NCBI RefSeq assembly: GCF_003255815.1
Contig: NC_037682.1
Coordinates: forward strand, 49,377,131 to 49,441,130
From: Theropithecus gelada
Lineage: Eukaryota > Chordata > Mammalia > Primates > Cercopithecidae
DNA: 64,000 bases
Direction: 5' to 3'
The notes below the pieces were generated by a model. The model searched no databases and was not told the DNA's origin. It saw only the letters and a program-made list of their open reading frames with translations. The position numbers were made by a program, and so were the translations under genes. Of this stretch, positions 12,554 through 25,544 are shown piece by piece (the stretch's first letter is position 1; each line of letters opens with the position of its first letter).

Positions 12554-15500
12554 GTATGAATGCTTCCATTGGTGCTTCGTTGGGCTGGGGACTGGATTGT
12601 TCAGTCATACTCTAGGCTTTTTTTTTAAAAAAAAATGTGGCAAACACTCAACCTAAACACTAAACTTAATCTTTCCCTTTTTCTCATTCCTAAGGAGGCT
12701 CTTGTTTTGCTCGTTTTCTTTCAGAGAATAAAGCAAATCCCAAAGCAATGCCCCTGAATTAAGGTTGTTCTTTGCCATATCTATTCAGGCAAAAGCTTTA
12801 CATTTTAAGTGTCTTCAAAACCATCTTTCTCTCCTCACTCTTTTATCTTTTCTTATGTATAGTGTTGTATAGTATTTTTTAAAAATACTTAAACATTAAA
12901 ACATTATTTGACCATAGAATAACTCTGTAAATTTGATCAAATATAATTCTTCTTGTATAGATAAAACAGCTGAGGTTTGGAGAGGTCAAGTTATTTAACC
13001 AAGGCTATAAAATATTCATTGAGTCAAGGTTATCGCCCAGGATTTCTAATTCTACATACTCAGTTTTCTCAGAATGAAGTAGGGGTGGGTGCCTGGGCCT
13101 GGATGGTTGCTTTTTCCCAGACAAACTTCTGCAGTATTCTTTTCACATTTCACCTTCCAGTAGAGTCCTTTGTTGTTTTGTTGGGATATTCTTACCACTT
13201 GAGAGAAGATGGCTTATGAAAACCAAGACCTTTTCTTCTACAGGAACCCAGTCCTCCTCTCTTCAATTTCATGCTTAATTCCCTTTTCTGCATCACTGGG
13301 GTCCCTCACTGGGACTATCATATCGGAGAATTTCCAGCTACCTGTTGAATTTTTAAAAAGTGGATACAGTTTACCTCAAACTGAAACACACTTTAATTCT
13401 CTGGGTTAGATATAATAGAAAATTTTATATTCTAACCTAGGATGGGAAACTCAATCCAAAAATGAAAATAATTGCATCTAGCAAGATGTACATTTAGATT
13501 TTGATGGCCCTGCTGGTCTGTATAGCTCAAACACTGTGTAGTCAATAAAAGGTCCCTTTGACATTACCTTTTCTGCTGCTTGTGAATTTACCTTTTTGAA
13601 AAATGATAGGGAATGATTACTCCTAAGAAGAAGGAAGAGACAAGACCAAAGACCCCCTTGGAAGTAGCCTAAGGTAGAATTCCAGAGCTTGTTAACTGCC
13701 TCCCTCTTTTCTTTTGCTTTGACATAAGAGGTAGACAGGGGTTTCCACTCAGACATAATTAGACACAGACTATCAGAGTATCTCCTGTCTTCTATACAGA
13801 CAAAAGAAATTTCTAAGGCTGTCTTTTGGCTGTAGAGTGAGTACCACATTTCTAGGCATTCTGACAATCTACTATGCCTAGGAGAGCTAAAAAGAGATGA
13901 CTGGACATTAGGAACAAGTTTATATGTGTGATGACAATTAGCAAGCTTATCTACTTAGGACAGTGATCTTGAGAAGCTTTTAAATGCCTGGAAGAATGAG
14001 AAATCAGGTAGCCTTGGCTCAAACTGAAGACTTCCTGTCCTGCTGGACTTTTCTGTTTCCTCTCCTGGTGGACTTTTCTTTCTCTCCTGTTGGACTTTCC
14101 TGTTGGACTTTTTTGTTGGATTTTCTGTTGAGGTGTTGTGTTCTATCCCATCAATCTTCCCTTAGCCAGGTTTCTACCCAGTCTTTTCTTTTGCTTAATT
14201 TTTCACTTAGATCGGCTTCTTTCCCACCCCCCACTCCCAACCCCCACACCATCACCGATCCCTGATGTATCAAATCTGGCTTCTGTTGGGTTTCTGGAAA
14301 CCATGATGTCATACATATGAGTGCCAGAGCTGTGTAGTGCCCTAGTGATGCTGATCTAGAAGCACAACATATGTCACGTGTCTGTCACTTTAATTAGGTT
14401 AAACAAGGAAACTATTAATTCAAGAGCCTTCATAGCTTTGCAGTTTAAATTTGGATGCTTTGATAGTTTCCTCAGTTTTTATTTACTCTTGCTGTGTTCT
14501 ATTGCCTCCTATTTTTGCAGCTTTTTCCTGCATGTCAGGAAACCTTTGATCTATTTGCTTATGTGGACACTGGTTAGAAAAGATTAACCTTGTTTAAAAG
14601 GTGGGTTTCCCAAACTTTCCTAGTATGAGTGTAGCATGTTTATTGGGACTTCCCTGAATAGCATAGTAGACACCCATATCTAAGCTGCTAGATAGTAACA
14701 TTTTAAATCTTGAGCAAGGGTAGAGGGATATTTTAATAATATATTGGTTTATTGCTATTAAAATCTGCTTTCTTTTCTAGCTAGGGTCTTCTCCCCTCCT
14801 TTGACAAGCTAAAATGTCACAGTTCTGTCAACAAACATGATCATGATAAAGTATTGCTACTTAGAAAACATTACAACAATATTAACTGGTTTTATTTCTA
14901 AACAGAGATTCTTAGGAGGAAAAGCTTTTAACACATATACACCCCCACCCCACTGCATGCGTTACTCAGAACTGGTGCTCTCTACTTCATGTTACAGTTA
15001 ATTTGTCCTTCAAAGGTTGTCATTTCTAAAATTAATTAGGCTGGGTAAATCTTAACAACATTTGGTATATATTAAGTATACCCTGAAATTGTGTTACCAA
15101 GTAGAGACAAGTTATTTAAAATGGAAAGACTCTCCTTATATTAGCATATGCCATTACATTCTTTCTTTAAAATAAGGAAGATTCCGTAAAGATCATTTTT
15201 TAAAATACTACTGTGCTGTTCTAAGGCTTGGTTTTCTCTGCCTCAGGGGCACAATATTAGGAGAAAGAAGGCCAAAGAGTGCTATTTTTAGTTGAACAGT
15301 TCAGCAGATGCAGGCATGAATACTCAAGGTTGAGGGGTTTGAACCATTAATTGTGATAATGTATTTAACCCTGGGAACAATCAGAAACTGCAACTCTAAG
15401 GTTACAATGCTTTTGACCTTTAGAGAACAGAGGGCACTTGCTACAGTAAACAATATATTATGTTGCTGCTTATTCCAATTCTCTCACCCATATAAATTTC

Positions 15501-18446
15501 AGGACCAGTTGCCATTTGCTTTCTTCAGCTATGTTAGAATTGGTCCTTAAGTAAGTCAAAAAGAATGTTAAGGAAAGGGAACCAGTATAATGAGGCAGTC
15601 ATGTAAATTTAGCCTTTAAATAGCAATGATGTTACATTGTTTCTGAAGAAATATTGTCGTGGGAACTAAGCTCTGGATGACTTTTTTTTTTTTTTTAATG
15701 AAAAAGGGGCTTCAGTGTATTTATTCATTTATATGGTTACTTTCAATATGATAGATCCTTAATTTTGTTTTGTTTTGTTTTGTTTTTAATGGGGAGTAGT
15801 GTTGCCTCATAGTTGTAGCTTACATTAAACAAAATCTGGTACCATATGCAAAGTGATCCACCTGCCTCATGCCTTCTTATTAAATGATGCATGCTTCTCT
15901 TTAGCAAATACAGCAGTTAAATATCACACAGCTTAAGAATTTCTAATTAAAATATCTCCATGTGTCAGCGTATTGGTAATGTATTATTTTAATCCATTTA
16001 TTTTGTTTATGAAACAGTGACATATGTTTAGATTGTGAAATATATGAGCCTTAAAAATCACTTTATTGAAGAAAATTAATTCCTACAATACTGTCTCAGT
16101 AATGTGTTCACTCACCCAGTCAGTCACTGGCGGCACTGCCAGTCTTAATGTTGGGTAGACATCAAGACTTACCAGTTACATCCACATGACAGTCTTGGAA
16201 AGAAGCATCTCAGTTCTTTTTCTTAGCATCAGATAATAGGGTTATTCTTTTCTTACTATTTTTTTCTTATTAATTCAAATCTGCTCCCCTCAAAACACTT
16301 TTCTTGCCTTTTTAAAAAAATACAATGAAGGATGGGGCTGAGTATATGTATAAGGGATTGTGAAAGACCAATCAAAATTAAAACAAGCTAGTTACCTTTT
16401 CAAAGTTATAGACAGAGTAATTTGTTTGTCAGCAGGAAGATGTTTGGGTCAGCCCTGAGATAAAGTGACTGTCAGCAGTTATTCCTCCAAGACGAGTAAT
16501 TTCTCTCAATGTATTACTGACAGATTGCTCACTTCTCTGAATCACCAGAGAAAACAAACTTAATATTGTTGCAGGCAGAGTTTCTGTCTTCATTAGCTTC
16601 AGAGAATGATTTTTATCTAGCATTCAAAGTTCACCAAGCTTTAGTTGGAACATATTTTAACATACTAGTTCTTATTACGATAGTATGTATAGTAGCCTGA
16701 ATGAAAGAATTGTATATGAAAATTTAAAAATATCAATATAAATACATTTTCACTGTTATTTGATGAGTATTATGTGTAGTTTAGGGGAGATTTGAGGAAA
16801 GGAATATAGTTAGAGTCTTAAAGCACTAAGAAAACCTATCAACCATAGTTATTCTTAAATGAAACTACTGAAGTCTTGCCAAGTTTGCAAAGATGGAGGA
16901 GAACAATTGAAGTTTTTGCAAAAGTGAGTACAAGCACATATTTTATTTAAATGATATTGTCAATTTTTGTTCTACAAATTGAAAGTAAAGAAGTGCCCAT
17001 CAGAATTGAGAATGCTGTATTTCTATTTCTTTTGCAGCCTGAGTCTTTATGATGTCGTATTTAGAGGTTCTGCACTGTCTGTTGTACCCTGTCTTCTTAT
17101 CTGCAATTGCAAAGATGCCTCAGTGCTGTGGGGAAATGGGAGGGTGGTTGAGTTAGCTTTGCTGGGCAGTCTTGGAAAGTTGCAATTTCTAATAGAGAAC
17201 AGGGTTGAATAAATAGTTGATTAGGGTGACCTATTACTGGCTACCCAATGGAGAAAGAGGAATGCACTAATTCAAAGCTTGTTTTGAGGATGCCAACCAT
17301 GGGGCTCTGCTTTGAAGAGAATGCATGCTTTTCTCTTAATCAGCCTTCACTCACCCTTCTGACTCTTTTCTTGATTTTTAAGAGTGTGGTGGAATTTGGG
17401 AGGACCATTACAGCTAGGCTTAGATGAGCTGTAGGCTAATGGAATGAACTCCATTTATGGAATTAGAACTTTGGATTAGAGTTTCCACTATAACTTTGTT
17501 GCTCTGTTGTCTTGCACTGTTACAAAATACCTCCCTTTGCAGTTGTTTTCATTGTAAAAAGAGTATAATATACATTCTCAGGGTTCTTATAAATGATAAA
17601 TGCAATAATAAAGCATGTATTAGATTTCCACAAATGTCTCTTGAACCATCATCAGAATAGACAAAACTTTTCAGTATCCCCAATAAGCAGTCAATTCTAC
17701 TCTAGATTTGTTGTCTAAAGTACTTCTGATGGGTGGGTCTAACCTATTAGAGTGTAAGTTACTGAATTCAGGGAGTTTTTGTCTCTTTTGTTTACTGTGG
17801 AATCCTTAGCATTGCCTGGCACAGTATTTGGCAAAATGGATGAATTAATCCATTTCATCTTTGGTGGACATCTGGGACCCAAGCTTCTTTGAAAACATTT
17901 TTTTTTCCAGAAAATGTTTTGTTGAGTGCTCTGTCTATAAGAGAGAGACACTCTTTTGTGTCAACAATTTTTCTGGATAGGCTTCTTCAGAAAAAGTATG
18001 GGTATCAAGTGAATCCTAATGGAGGCTAAACAAATACAGGTAGATTAAGGAAGGATGCCAAATATAAAGGCAATTCCGAATGCTTAGAAATCTAGCTTGT
18101 CATTGTAGTCAGTGAAGCAGAAGTTTATATCCACCCTCAAATTAAAACATTGGATAAACTGGATTTTCTTTTGGAAATTTGCTTTTTATTTGGTTTTAAA
18201 GTAATACCTAAAAGTTCAGATAGTTGGCTCTTCTCACATCAGCTCTGTTAATCACTGTGTTTAAGTTGATTGGTGGGATAGTCAGCTATACTCAAAACCA
18301 ATGTAGTCCTCTCTCTCTCCTGATACAAGATTTTTGTCAACAGTCATTTAGCTCTAGCCCCACTAATTAATCCACTCAATATGCAGCTTCCAGTGTGTGA
18401 ACACATGTAATTACATTTACATAGATTTCTTATAACATGTGATTAT
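12554..18446. other. First 5.9 kb of the 39.9-kb SOX6 intron
   Basis: Mostly unique sequence. A short MIR-like complement (GAGGTTTGGAGAGGTCAAG) sits at about 12940-13060, a degenerate TCCTGTTGGACTTT minisatellite at 14035-14130, T runs at 15681-15697, and (TTTTG)n at 15760-15785. The longest open frame (minus strand, 13478-13867) has no recognisable domain. Nothing else was seen. Confidence 0.55.
14035..14130. repeat. Degenerate pyrimidine-rich minisatellite
   Basis: Variants of TCCTGNTGGACTTTTCT recur about five times in 95 bases (TCCTGCTGGACTTTTC, TCCTGGTGGACTTTTC, TCCTGTTGGACTTT, CCTGTTGGACTTTT, TTGTTGGATTTTC). Spacing is irregular, 15-27 bases. It is strongly strand-asymmetric (pyrimidine-rich on +). 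Confidence 0.6.
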
Positions 18447-18755
18447 GGCCGGGCGCGGTGGCTCAAGCCTGTAATCCCAGCACTTTGGGAGGCCGAGACG
18501 GGTGGATCACAAGGTCAGGAGATCGAGACCATCCTGGCTAACCCGGTGAAACCCCGTCTCTACTAAAAAATACCAAAAACTAGCTGGGCGAGGTGGCAGG
18601 CGCCTGTAGTCCCAGTTACTTGGGAGGCTGAGGCAGGAGAATGGCGTAAACCCGGGAGGCGGAGCTTGCAGTGAGCTGAGATCCGGCCACTGCACTCCAG
18701 CCTGGGCGACAGAGCGAGACTCCGTCTCAAAAAAAAAAAAAAAAACAAAAAAAAA
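18447..18755 (+). mobile_element. AluY of Old World monkey type (AluYRa-like)
   Basis: Complete dimeric Alu starting GGCCGGGCGCGGTGGCTCAAG, ending in an A-rich tail, with 13-base target-site duplications AACATGTGATTAT at 18434-18446 and 18756-18768. The body carries GCTCAAGCC and GAGATCCGGCCACTGCACTCC, which I associate with cercopithecoid AluYRa-type elements; human AluY has GCTCACGCC and GAGATCGCGCCAC. It lies in the same orientation as SOX6. Low divergence and intact duplications indicate a recent insertion. Confidence 0.95.
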
Positions 18756-18768
18756 AACATGTGATTAT

Positions 18769-20279
18769 TTCTAAAATAATGACAGGTATTTTTGTTCTTG
18801 TTTTACCAAACTGAAGTTTTAAAATATTTTTGGTTGACATTATGTATCATATATCTGCATGTATGTGTATGTTGTAATGAGCTATGTTGGAATTCTGAGA
18901 GATGATGTGATTAAGGATACATTAGAAAGTTTGAAAGCAAAACATTCTTGCATTTTAGAAAATGCTTCACTTCTGTTTCCAACTATGGAATAAGTCAGGA
19001 TACTGAGCATTTAGGAAACTTATATCAGAAAAATATATGATAAAATATTTGACCTTCCAGGTAACAGAATAGGCAGAACAGGAGAAAGACATTTTTTATA
19101 ATATTTTAATTAAAAGAGATTGATAAGCTGAAGTTGGATGGATTTTCCTCACTTCTGACCACTAGAGCTGGCACATAGTTATTACTGTTCTGCCAGTTCC
19201 TCTTTTCTATTTTATTTGTAGAAGAGTTCATATGCTACAGGTAAACTCAGGGAAAATTTATAGTGATTTAAACTCAACGTACTGATCTGAAAACATCTTG
19301 CTTTATTTTAGCTGTTCTGGATTATAAAGATTAGGATAATAACTGGATTCTCTTCTGTATCTTCCCAAGCTTAAATGGCATTAATAAAGGATTCTTTTCT
19401 CAATTGTATGTAAATAAAAAACACTAAATATGTGTCAGGTGCTATGTGGGTACTATGTGGACTTAAAAAAATTATTGTATATGTTCCTATCTTTCATTCT
19501 TCTCTTATGATTGATGACAGCAGCAGAATCATATTGAGTCAAATTGAGAGGAACTAATTTAATGTTTTCCCCCCAGTTTTCTAAACATGAATTCTTTGAT
19601 ACCGATATTCATTCAATGCATATTTAACCAAGTATTTGCATTTCCATTTAATGGACTAAGAAATGGAACCAAGTTAGAACCAAATAAATTTCCTAAGGCC
19701 TCTCTGTTCATATTCATTTGGAGAAGCAAAGATTCAAAGAAGAATTCTTAATTTCCAATAAACTTCATTCAGTTCATTTCTCACTGTGTGTTTCTCTTAT
19801 AACACCAGCTACCATACCTGTAGCTAACAGGCTACAGGTTGATGTTACAATGTCTATATTAACCTCGACCATAATCCTTGATGCCTTGTCAGCAATTCCG
19901 CTAGAGCTATTGACCTTGAATGGTATGAACTAAAACAAAAGTAAATAAGTGATAGATATGTATGAAAAATTTATTGCTTCAAATATATCCATGTATTTGA
20001 CTATTTCAAACTATACAAAGTACAAGCATACAGTGTTCATTTGAAGCCAGTTTGAAATAGAGCTGCTGTCACCCTACATATTCCCTATCAAGTTTTCCAA
20101 TTTATCTACTCATTTAAATTAAAGAAAGAATGAAGTATTACATCCTTTTAAAATTCTTCTTACTTGAAATCACACATGTTAGCTTTGAATGTGACTGTTG
20201 GAATAACTTAACACTTATTGTATCATTAGAGTTGTGTCAAAATCTACATTTAAAAGAGAGTTTATAAATGATCATGCTC
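18769..20279. other. SOX6 intron, unique stretch
   Basis: AT-rich sequence with no repeat that I can name and no supported gene. Short open frames here lack recognisable domains. Confidence 0.5.
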
Positions 20280-20740
20280 AAGAAATTTGAAAAAGGCAGC
20301 ATACTACATGATTCCAACTATGTGACATTCTGGAAAGGGCACAACTATGGAGGCAGTAAAAATATCAGTGGGTGCCAGGGGTTTAGGGTGAGGAGAGGGG
20401 TGAAAAGGCAGAGCACAGAAGATTTTTAGTGAACTATTATGTAGTGAAAATATTCTGTATGAGAGTATAATGGTAGATACACGTCATTATACATTTGTCC
20501 AAACACATAAAATGTACAACACCGAGAGTGAACCCTAATGTAAACTCTGGACTTTAGGTGATTATAATGTGTCAATGTAGGCTCATCAATTGTAACAAAT
20601 ATACCGCTCAAGTAGGGGCTGTTTATAATGGGGGAGATTGTACATGTATGGGAGCATGGAGTATATGGGAAATCCCTTTACTTTCCTCTTAATTTTGCTG
20701 CAAACCTAAAACTACCCCCAAAAAAAGTATTTTAAAAAGT
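20280..20740 (+). mobile_element. Old L1M 3'-end fragment, sense
   Basis: The + strand reads typical L1M 3' terminal sequence: CTACATGATTCCAACTATGTGACATTCTGG, GGTGCCAGGGGTTTAGGG, ATACATTTGTCCAAACACATAAAATG and a terminal TTTTGCTGCAAACCTAAAACT before an A-rich end. It is diverged and non-coding. It lies in the same direction as SOX6, unlike the large L1 copies. Confidence 0.7.
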
Positions 20741-20769
20741 TTGCAAGCAAATCGACACAATAAATTTAA

Positions 20770-21120
20770 TTCAATTACTCAGCAAAAATTTTTTTTAGCA
20801 CCTATTATATGCCAGGTTCTGTACTAGACAGCAGTCTTCAGCTGAGGGCAACTTTCCCCACCCCCGCCCTGCCCCACAAGGGTTTGGTTGACAATGTCTA
20901 GAGGGTGAGGATACTGCTGAACACCCTGCAAAGCACAGAACAGCCACCCACAACAAAGAATTATCCAGTGTAAAATTCCAATAGTGCCAAGATTGAGAAC
21001 ACCTATTTTACGTACTGGGGACATATCAATGAATAAAAAAAAGTCCCCGCCCTCCAAGAATTTACCTTCTAGTGGGAGAAGAGAAAATAAGGAAAGGAAT
21101 ATATAATAAAGAAATGGGAC
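20770..21120 (-). mobile_element. L2 LINE 3' end, antisense, split by a MER5A copy
   Basis: Complement of the L2 3' end: AGCACCTATTATATGCCAGG at the left, then after an interruption TACTGGGGACATATCAATGAATAA and TTACCTTCTAGTGGGAG. The interruption at about 20829-21003 is a separate element. Confidence 0.7.
20829..21003 (+). mobile_element. MER5A-like hAT-Charlie DNA transposon fragment
   Basis: Matches the MER5A pattern: CAGTCTTCAGCTGAGGGCAACTTT, GACAATGTCTAGAGGGTG, GATACTGCTGAACACCCTGCAAAGCACAG, CCCACAACAAAGAATTATCC, AATAGTGCCAAGATTGAGAAC. It is a non-autonomous element with no coding capacity, inserted into the L2. Confidence 0.75.
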
Positions 21121-24100
21121 TGCAAGTCTTACTCATCTTAACAGAAATATCTTCACCTATCCCATCTGCCTCAATTTGGATGGGGAAAATTTTTTAAATT
21201 AAGACCTCTTAGACTGTTTATCCTCAACATTTTTTTCTTCACTTTGATCTTTAAAACTAAAAATTTTATTCTAGTCAGTCACCTCCAACTAGAACAGTCA
21301 CAACTCTCTTCATTAGTATTAAACACATCATGTACTCAGGCTGTCAATGAAGGAATATTATTTTTTACTTTAATAGTATATAAGCCTGTCTTTCACAGTG
21401 AAGTAAATATGAAATTTGGTGAGAATCTGGGAACTGTTCATTAGGTTTTACAGGATGTTAGTTACTGAAATCTCATAGGATGAATGAAATCATTCTTAGC
21501 TACACTTGATGTGTAAATTGGATATTACAAAGGAGACTGAATTTCTTTCTAAAACAAAATTTTTTAAAAGAAACATGAGTAGTATTAATATTATATGTGT
21601 ACACATATATACATACATATATGTATACAAGTACAGATACATACCTATTTTATAGCCTTTTACAGTTTTAAAAACAATTTATATTTAGCCTTTGTATAAA
21701 TGTTTTAATATTATTCCCATATTTTGGAAGAAAAAAGTGACGTTCAGAACAGTTAAGGGACTTGGGCAAGATTACTATTCTAGTAAACAAAATTGGACTG
21801 TAATACATGGTTTAAGTGTATTTTAAATTTTACCTCTTGGTCAGGATTCTTGGCATTAAGCTCTGTTGACTGGTATGTAGGAATAGAAGCTTTCTTGTAT
21901 AATTTATTCTTCTCTTGTTATAATATTCAAGTGAATTAAAGGCAACTTAATTAAATTATAAAAGAGAAAAATTTCAAAGTCAGTATGACATTCTCAGAAT
22001 CCCAAAGAGTTCACGTATTTTTCAGATTTCCAGTTAATATCCAGAAGAAACGTCAAGACTAAGAGAATTTAATGAGGAGTAGAACTACTATGATAAAAAC
22101 TGTCTTATCTTATTCTGTGGCTTTCCTTTAGGAAAATGTTTAGTATGTTTTTGCTGAATGCCAGAGCCCTGTTTTTTTGAGTTTCTGGGCCTGTCTTATA
22201 GTTTCAAAGTTTTGATGAGTCTCCTGGAGTAGCTGGGGAGGTCTATCCTTGCCCATCCCTAGTCTGAGATGCACTCTGAGCATGTTCAGCAGGTTGCATG
22301 CCAGCAGATGAAGCAGATGTTTGACCATACTGGAATGGAGCGCCTGCTGCATTAGGAGCTGGGTATTCCTCTTGACATCTGGACATTGCTGGGTCACGAT
22401 GCCTGCCTCAGGCCAGGAGGCTTCGGGAACTGTGGGGCAGAGAGCACAGAGTGCTTGCTGCTCTTTAAGCGATTAGTGCACTGAAGCAGCAGTAATGTTG
22501 AATTATCGCTTGGCTGCTTTCTTCTCAGGAATCTTGGGACAATAGGAGAGTCAAGAAGGAGCATTTACAGTAAAGTCATGTTCGGAGAGACAAGACTAAT
22601 TATAGACTATTAAAGAGCTTTATTTTAAATGATTTAATTTACAAATAGCTCTGGGCAGTGCATGGAACTTTTTAGAACCATAAACCTGTAGCTTAAAAGA
22701 GTCTTTTCTAATTTAAAATGGCTAGTATAGAAACATACTGTTTCAGCAATTGTTCAGTTTTAGAGTTTGTTCAAGTTGTGCCATAGAAGATTTAGCATCT
22801 AGTTAAAAAAGAAAGTATACTAAAACTTGAAGCTTGTGGGGAAAGTGTCTCTAACTTGAGGAGAAGGAAGACCTTTAGGTAAGAGACTGACTGAATTATG
22901 TGCTGGCTTTTACTGTTTCCCTTTATCACACTGAAAACTGGTTTGCGTTTGCTACCCAGAACTGAAACCATCTGTTATACCAATTTTCTTTATGATATGT
23001 GTTATTTAAGCACAATAGATGTGGAAATGGGTAGTTTAAAATGTGTTTTGCGATGAACAGTTGTCACATTATGTTGCTTTGCCTCTTATAATTTTTCATT
23101 AGTGAGACCTCTGTGCTAAAAGAAGTCTTCTTATAAACAGATTATGGCCATTTATGTTCACAGTAATGTATTGGAGAAGAACGCTATGTTGCTCTCACTT
23201 AACCTCTCGTATTCTAAGGGGGTTATATTTAATTAATGCTAGTGAGAGGCTGACCTGAGAGACTGTGGAAAGTGATTGAGCTGCATTTTGTAAGCTCTGC
23301 TCTAGTCAGCTGGGAGAGAAATTTTCTAAAATAATTAGAAAGTACTGCCTTTTGAAATTCCCTCCAACTAAGCTGTGTTTCAATGGGCCATTTAATGCTT
23401 AAATGGACAAAGGTATTACTTCAGTCATTGAATTGTATCAAACTCCTTCTCAGAGGCTCAGTTTAAAAACTCCATAGGAAAGGTAGTTTAGCTTCTCAAT
23501 AGTTTATCACTTGGTCTGCTTTATAAAAAGCAAATAACTTTAAAAAAAAAAAAAAAAAAAAAAGGAGAAACACTTACTGTCAATGAATGGAACGGAGCAT
23601 GTGCCCCAACCAGTGCTCACCACACTGGGATTGCCCTCCAGAGTTGAGGAGCAACTTAGCTCACATAGGAAAAAGATATCCTCTCTCAGTGTTGCTGTTC
23701 GTCTGCTCAGAACATCCTCTTCATGGCCAAAGAGGGGTTTGTTCCAGGGCCCAAGAGGCAGTACATTCATCACGTGTAGTTATGCCATTGGCTCAGACAT
23801 AACACAATAGAGAAGGCAAGAGAGTGAGATCCTGAGAGCAAGAGACAAGCTTTGTTGAAATAGTAGAGAACTAAATATGACTAATTTGGATGGAAATGCT
23901 TCACTTCTCCATTCGTTTATCAATGGTTTTGATAAAGAGGCATTTTTCATATGCAGAACAAAATAGTAATCTATCATTCACCTATATCCAACCATACCCT
24001 CCTAATTTTAGATCTACCTCTGCCTCCATTTCCTGATTATGAGACTCTATTGCCAAATACAGACATACCCCGCTATGAAACAGGAAGATGACTGTGTATC

Positions 24101-24260
24101 ATCAGATGATGATCTGTGACCATTTATTGAAACAACATGCTACCCTTGGTTTAGCAACTGGCTTGCTCTCTTACATGTTCTCTGTCTATACAATGATGAA
24201 TGGGTAAGAGGTTCCAGAAAAGTGGTGCTTCTCGGTTCCATAAGAATTCTGCAGTTAAAA
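21121..24260. other. SOX6 intron, mostly unique
   Basis: A palindromic TA/CA tract lies at 21590-21640 and a MIR-like complement at about 21700-21800. The stretch 22430-23420 is free of recognisable repeats and could include conserved non-coding elements; this is a guess from composition only. A run of A at 23541-23562 looks like an old tail, but no parent gene was recognised. No coding gene was supported. Confidence 0.5.
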
Positions 24261-24269
24261 AAGATAAGT

Positions 24270-24432
24270 GACCATGAGCTAATTTCCGGTGAACCTCAGT
24301 CTTTTCATCTGTGAACTGGGGATAATGACACCCCCTCAGTAGGGTTGGGGTTAGGATTAAATGAGATAATATAAGCAAATTGCCTAGTACAATGTCTACT
24401 GCATGGTAGATACTCAATAAATGTGTTTGTCC
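24270..24432 (+). repeat. MIR SINE, sense
   Basis: Clear MIR 3' half: TGAACCTCAGTCTTTTCATCTG, TGGGGATAATGACACC, GGATTAAATGAGATAATATAAGC, TACTCAATAAATG. Confidence 0.85.
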
Positions 24433-24449
24433 ATACCCTTCTGCTTGTA

Positions 24450-24600
24450 TCTCTCTTATTCATTCATTAGTTTGAAAAATATTTATTAAACATGTACTAT
24501 GTACCTTAGGTACTCTTTTAAGCAACGAAGCTAAGCAAATTACTGCCCTCTTATAGTAATAGTCTTAGGAAGAAATGAAATAAATGAGTAATACTTGAAA
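24450..24600 (-). mobile_element. L2 LINE 3' end, antisense
   Basis: Complement of the L2 terminus: TTCATTCATTAGTTTGAAAAATATTTATTAAACATGTACTATGTACC, then a decayed stretch with CTGCCCTCTTATAGTAATAG. Confidence 0.6.
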
Positions 24601-24944
24601 GTGATATGAACAGATAGTATAGGGCTAATCATTTGAGATGTGTGTGTATATATAACATGTGTATGTACATATATATACTGATTGACCAAGGTGATTATGT
24701 ACAGGCAGTTTGAAATCCTTTTGTCCTAATCTCTATGCCTGATGACTGTTCCTGATTTCAAAAAGCATGAGGCCCAGTACAGTGCTCTTCAGCAAGAAGT
24801 GACAGCCACTCCACAATTAGAGTACTTTAACATAGATTTCCCACTAATCATGAAACAAATGTCATGTTATTGAAAATAAAGCCTTCACAAATAGGCAATG
24901 AGATTGTAAAATTCCATAGACTTCCAGAGCTAGAAAGGCCTTCA

Positions 24945-25140
24945 GAGGCTTTGAGGGTCAAGTCCCATCTCCACCGCTGGTTCCATGTGCTTGGACAAAT
25001 TAATCTTCCTGATACCTAGATTTTATCAAATGGGATTAGGAAAATAACCCCACAGGGAAGTTGTGAGGAATACATAAGAAAATGTTTGTGAAAAGTGCTT
25101 TATATACTGTCAAGTGCTATGTAAATCTTATAATTTTATA
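24945..25140 (+). repeat. MIR SINE, sense
   Basis: CACCGCTGGTTCCATGTGC, TTGGACAAATTAATCTTCCTGATACC, AAGTTGTGAGGAATACATAAGAAAATG and AAAGTGCTTTATATACTGTC follow the MIR order. A short MIR-like complement (GGAACTGAGGTCTAGAGAGA, CACACAGCTAG) continues to about 25205. Confidence 0.65.
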
Positions 25141-25544
25141 GTTGAAGGAACTGAGGTCTAGAGAGATAGATTAACTTGATCAAAGCCACACAGCTAGTCT
25201 GTGACCTGAGTTAGGTGTATAGAATTGTTAGCCAATAGTGTAAATAACTAAATTTGATTACTTCTTGTACATAAATTTAACTGAATTCAACTGAATTGGC
25301 CAAGACGATAGTATATCTCATGCTCCTACCTATTCTAAGTGGGGGTCAATGCGTGATCAGTATTAGTAGAGATATATTTTTTTCACAATCGAATATACCA
25401 ACCTAATGAAAATGATTCATTAACAAAACAAAGTAAGACATTAAAAGTGTAAGACCCTGTTACAGTGCTGGTAGTAGTGACAAAACTAGAATATAAGCTT
25501 ATGCTAACATGATGAAAAGATTAATTATTTAATTAGTTCACTCA

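Noticed and set aside
13478..13867. 129-codon minus-strand open frame
   Set aside because: No recognisable domain, no splice or promoter context, and ordinary intron composition; length is within chance for 64 kb.
21590..21640. Palindromic ATATGTGTACACATAT and ATACATATATGTAT
   Set aside because: Alternating purine-pyrimidine simple sequence gives palindromes trivially.
23541..23562. Poly(A) run as a retrocopy tail
   Set aside because: No recognisable retrocopy before it and no flanking duplication.
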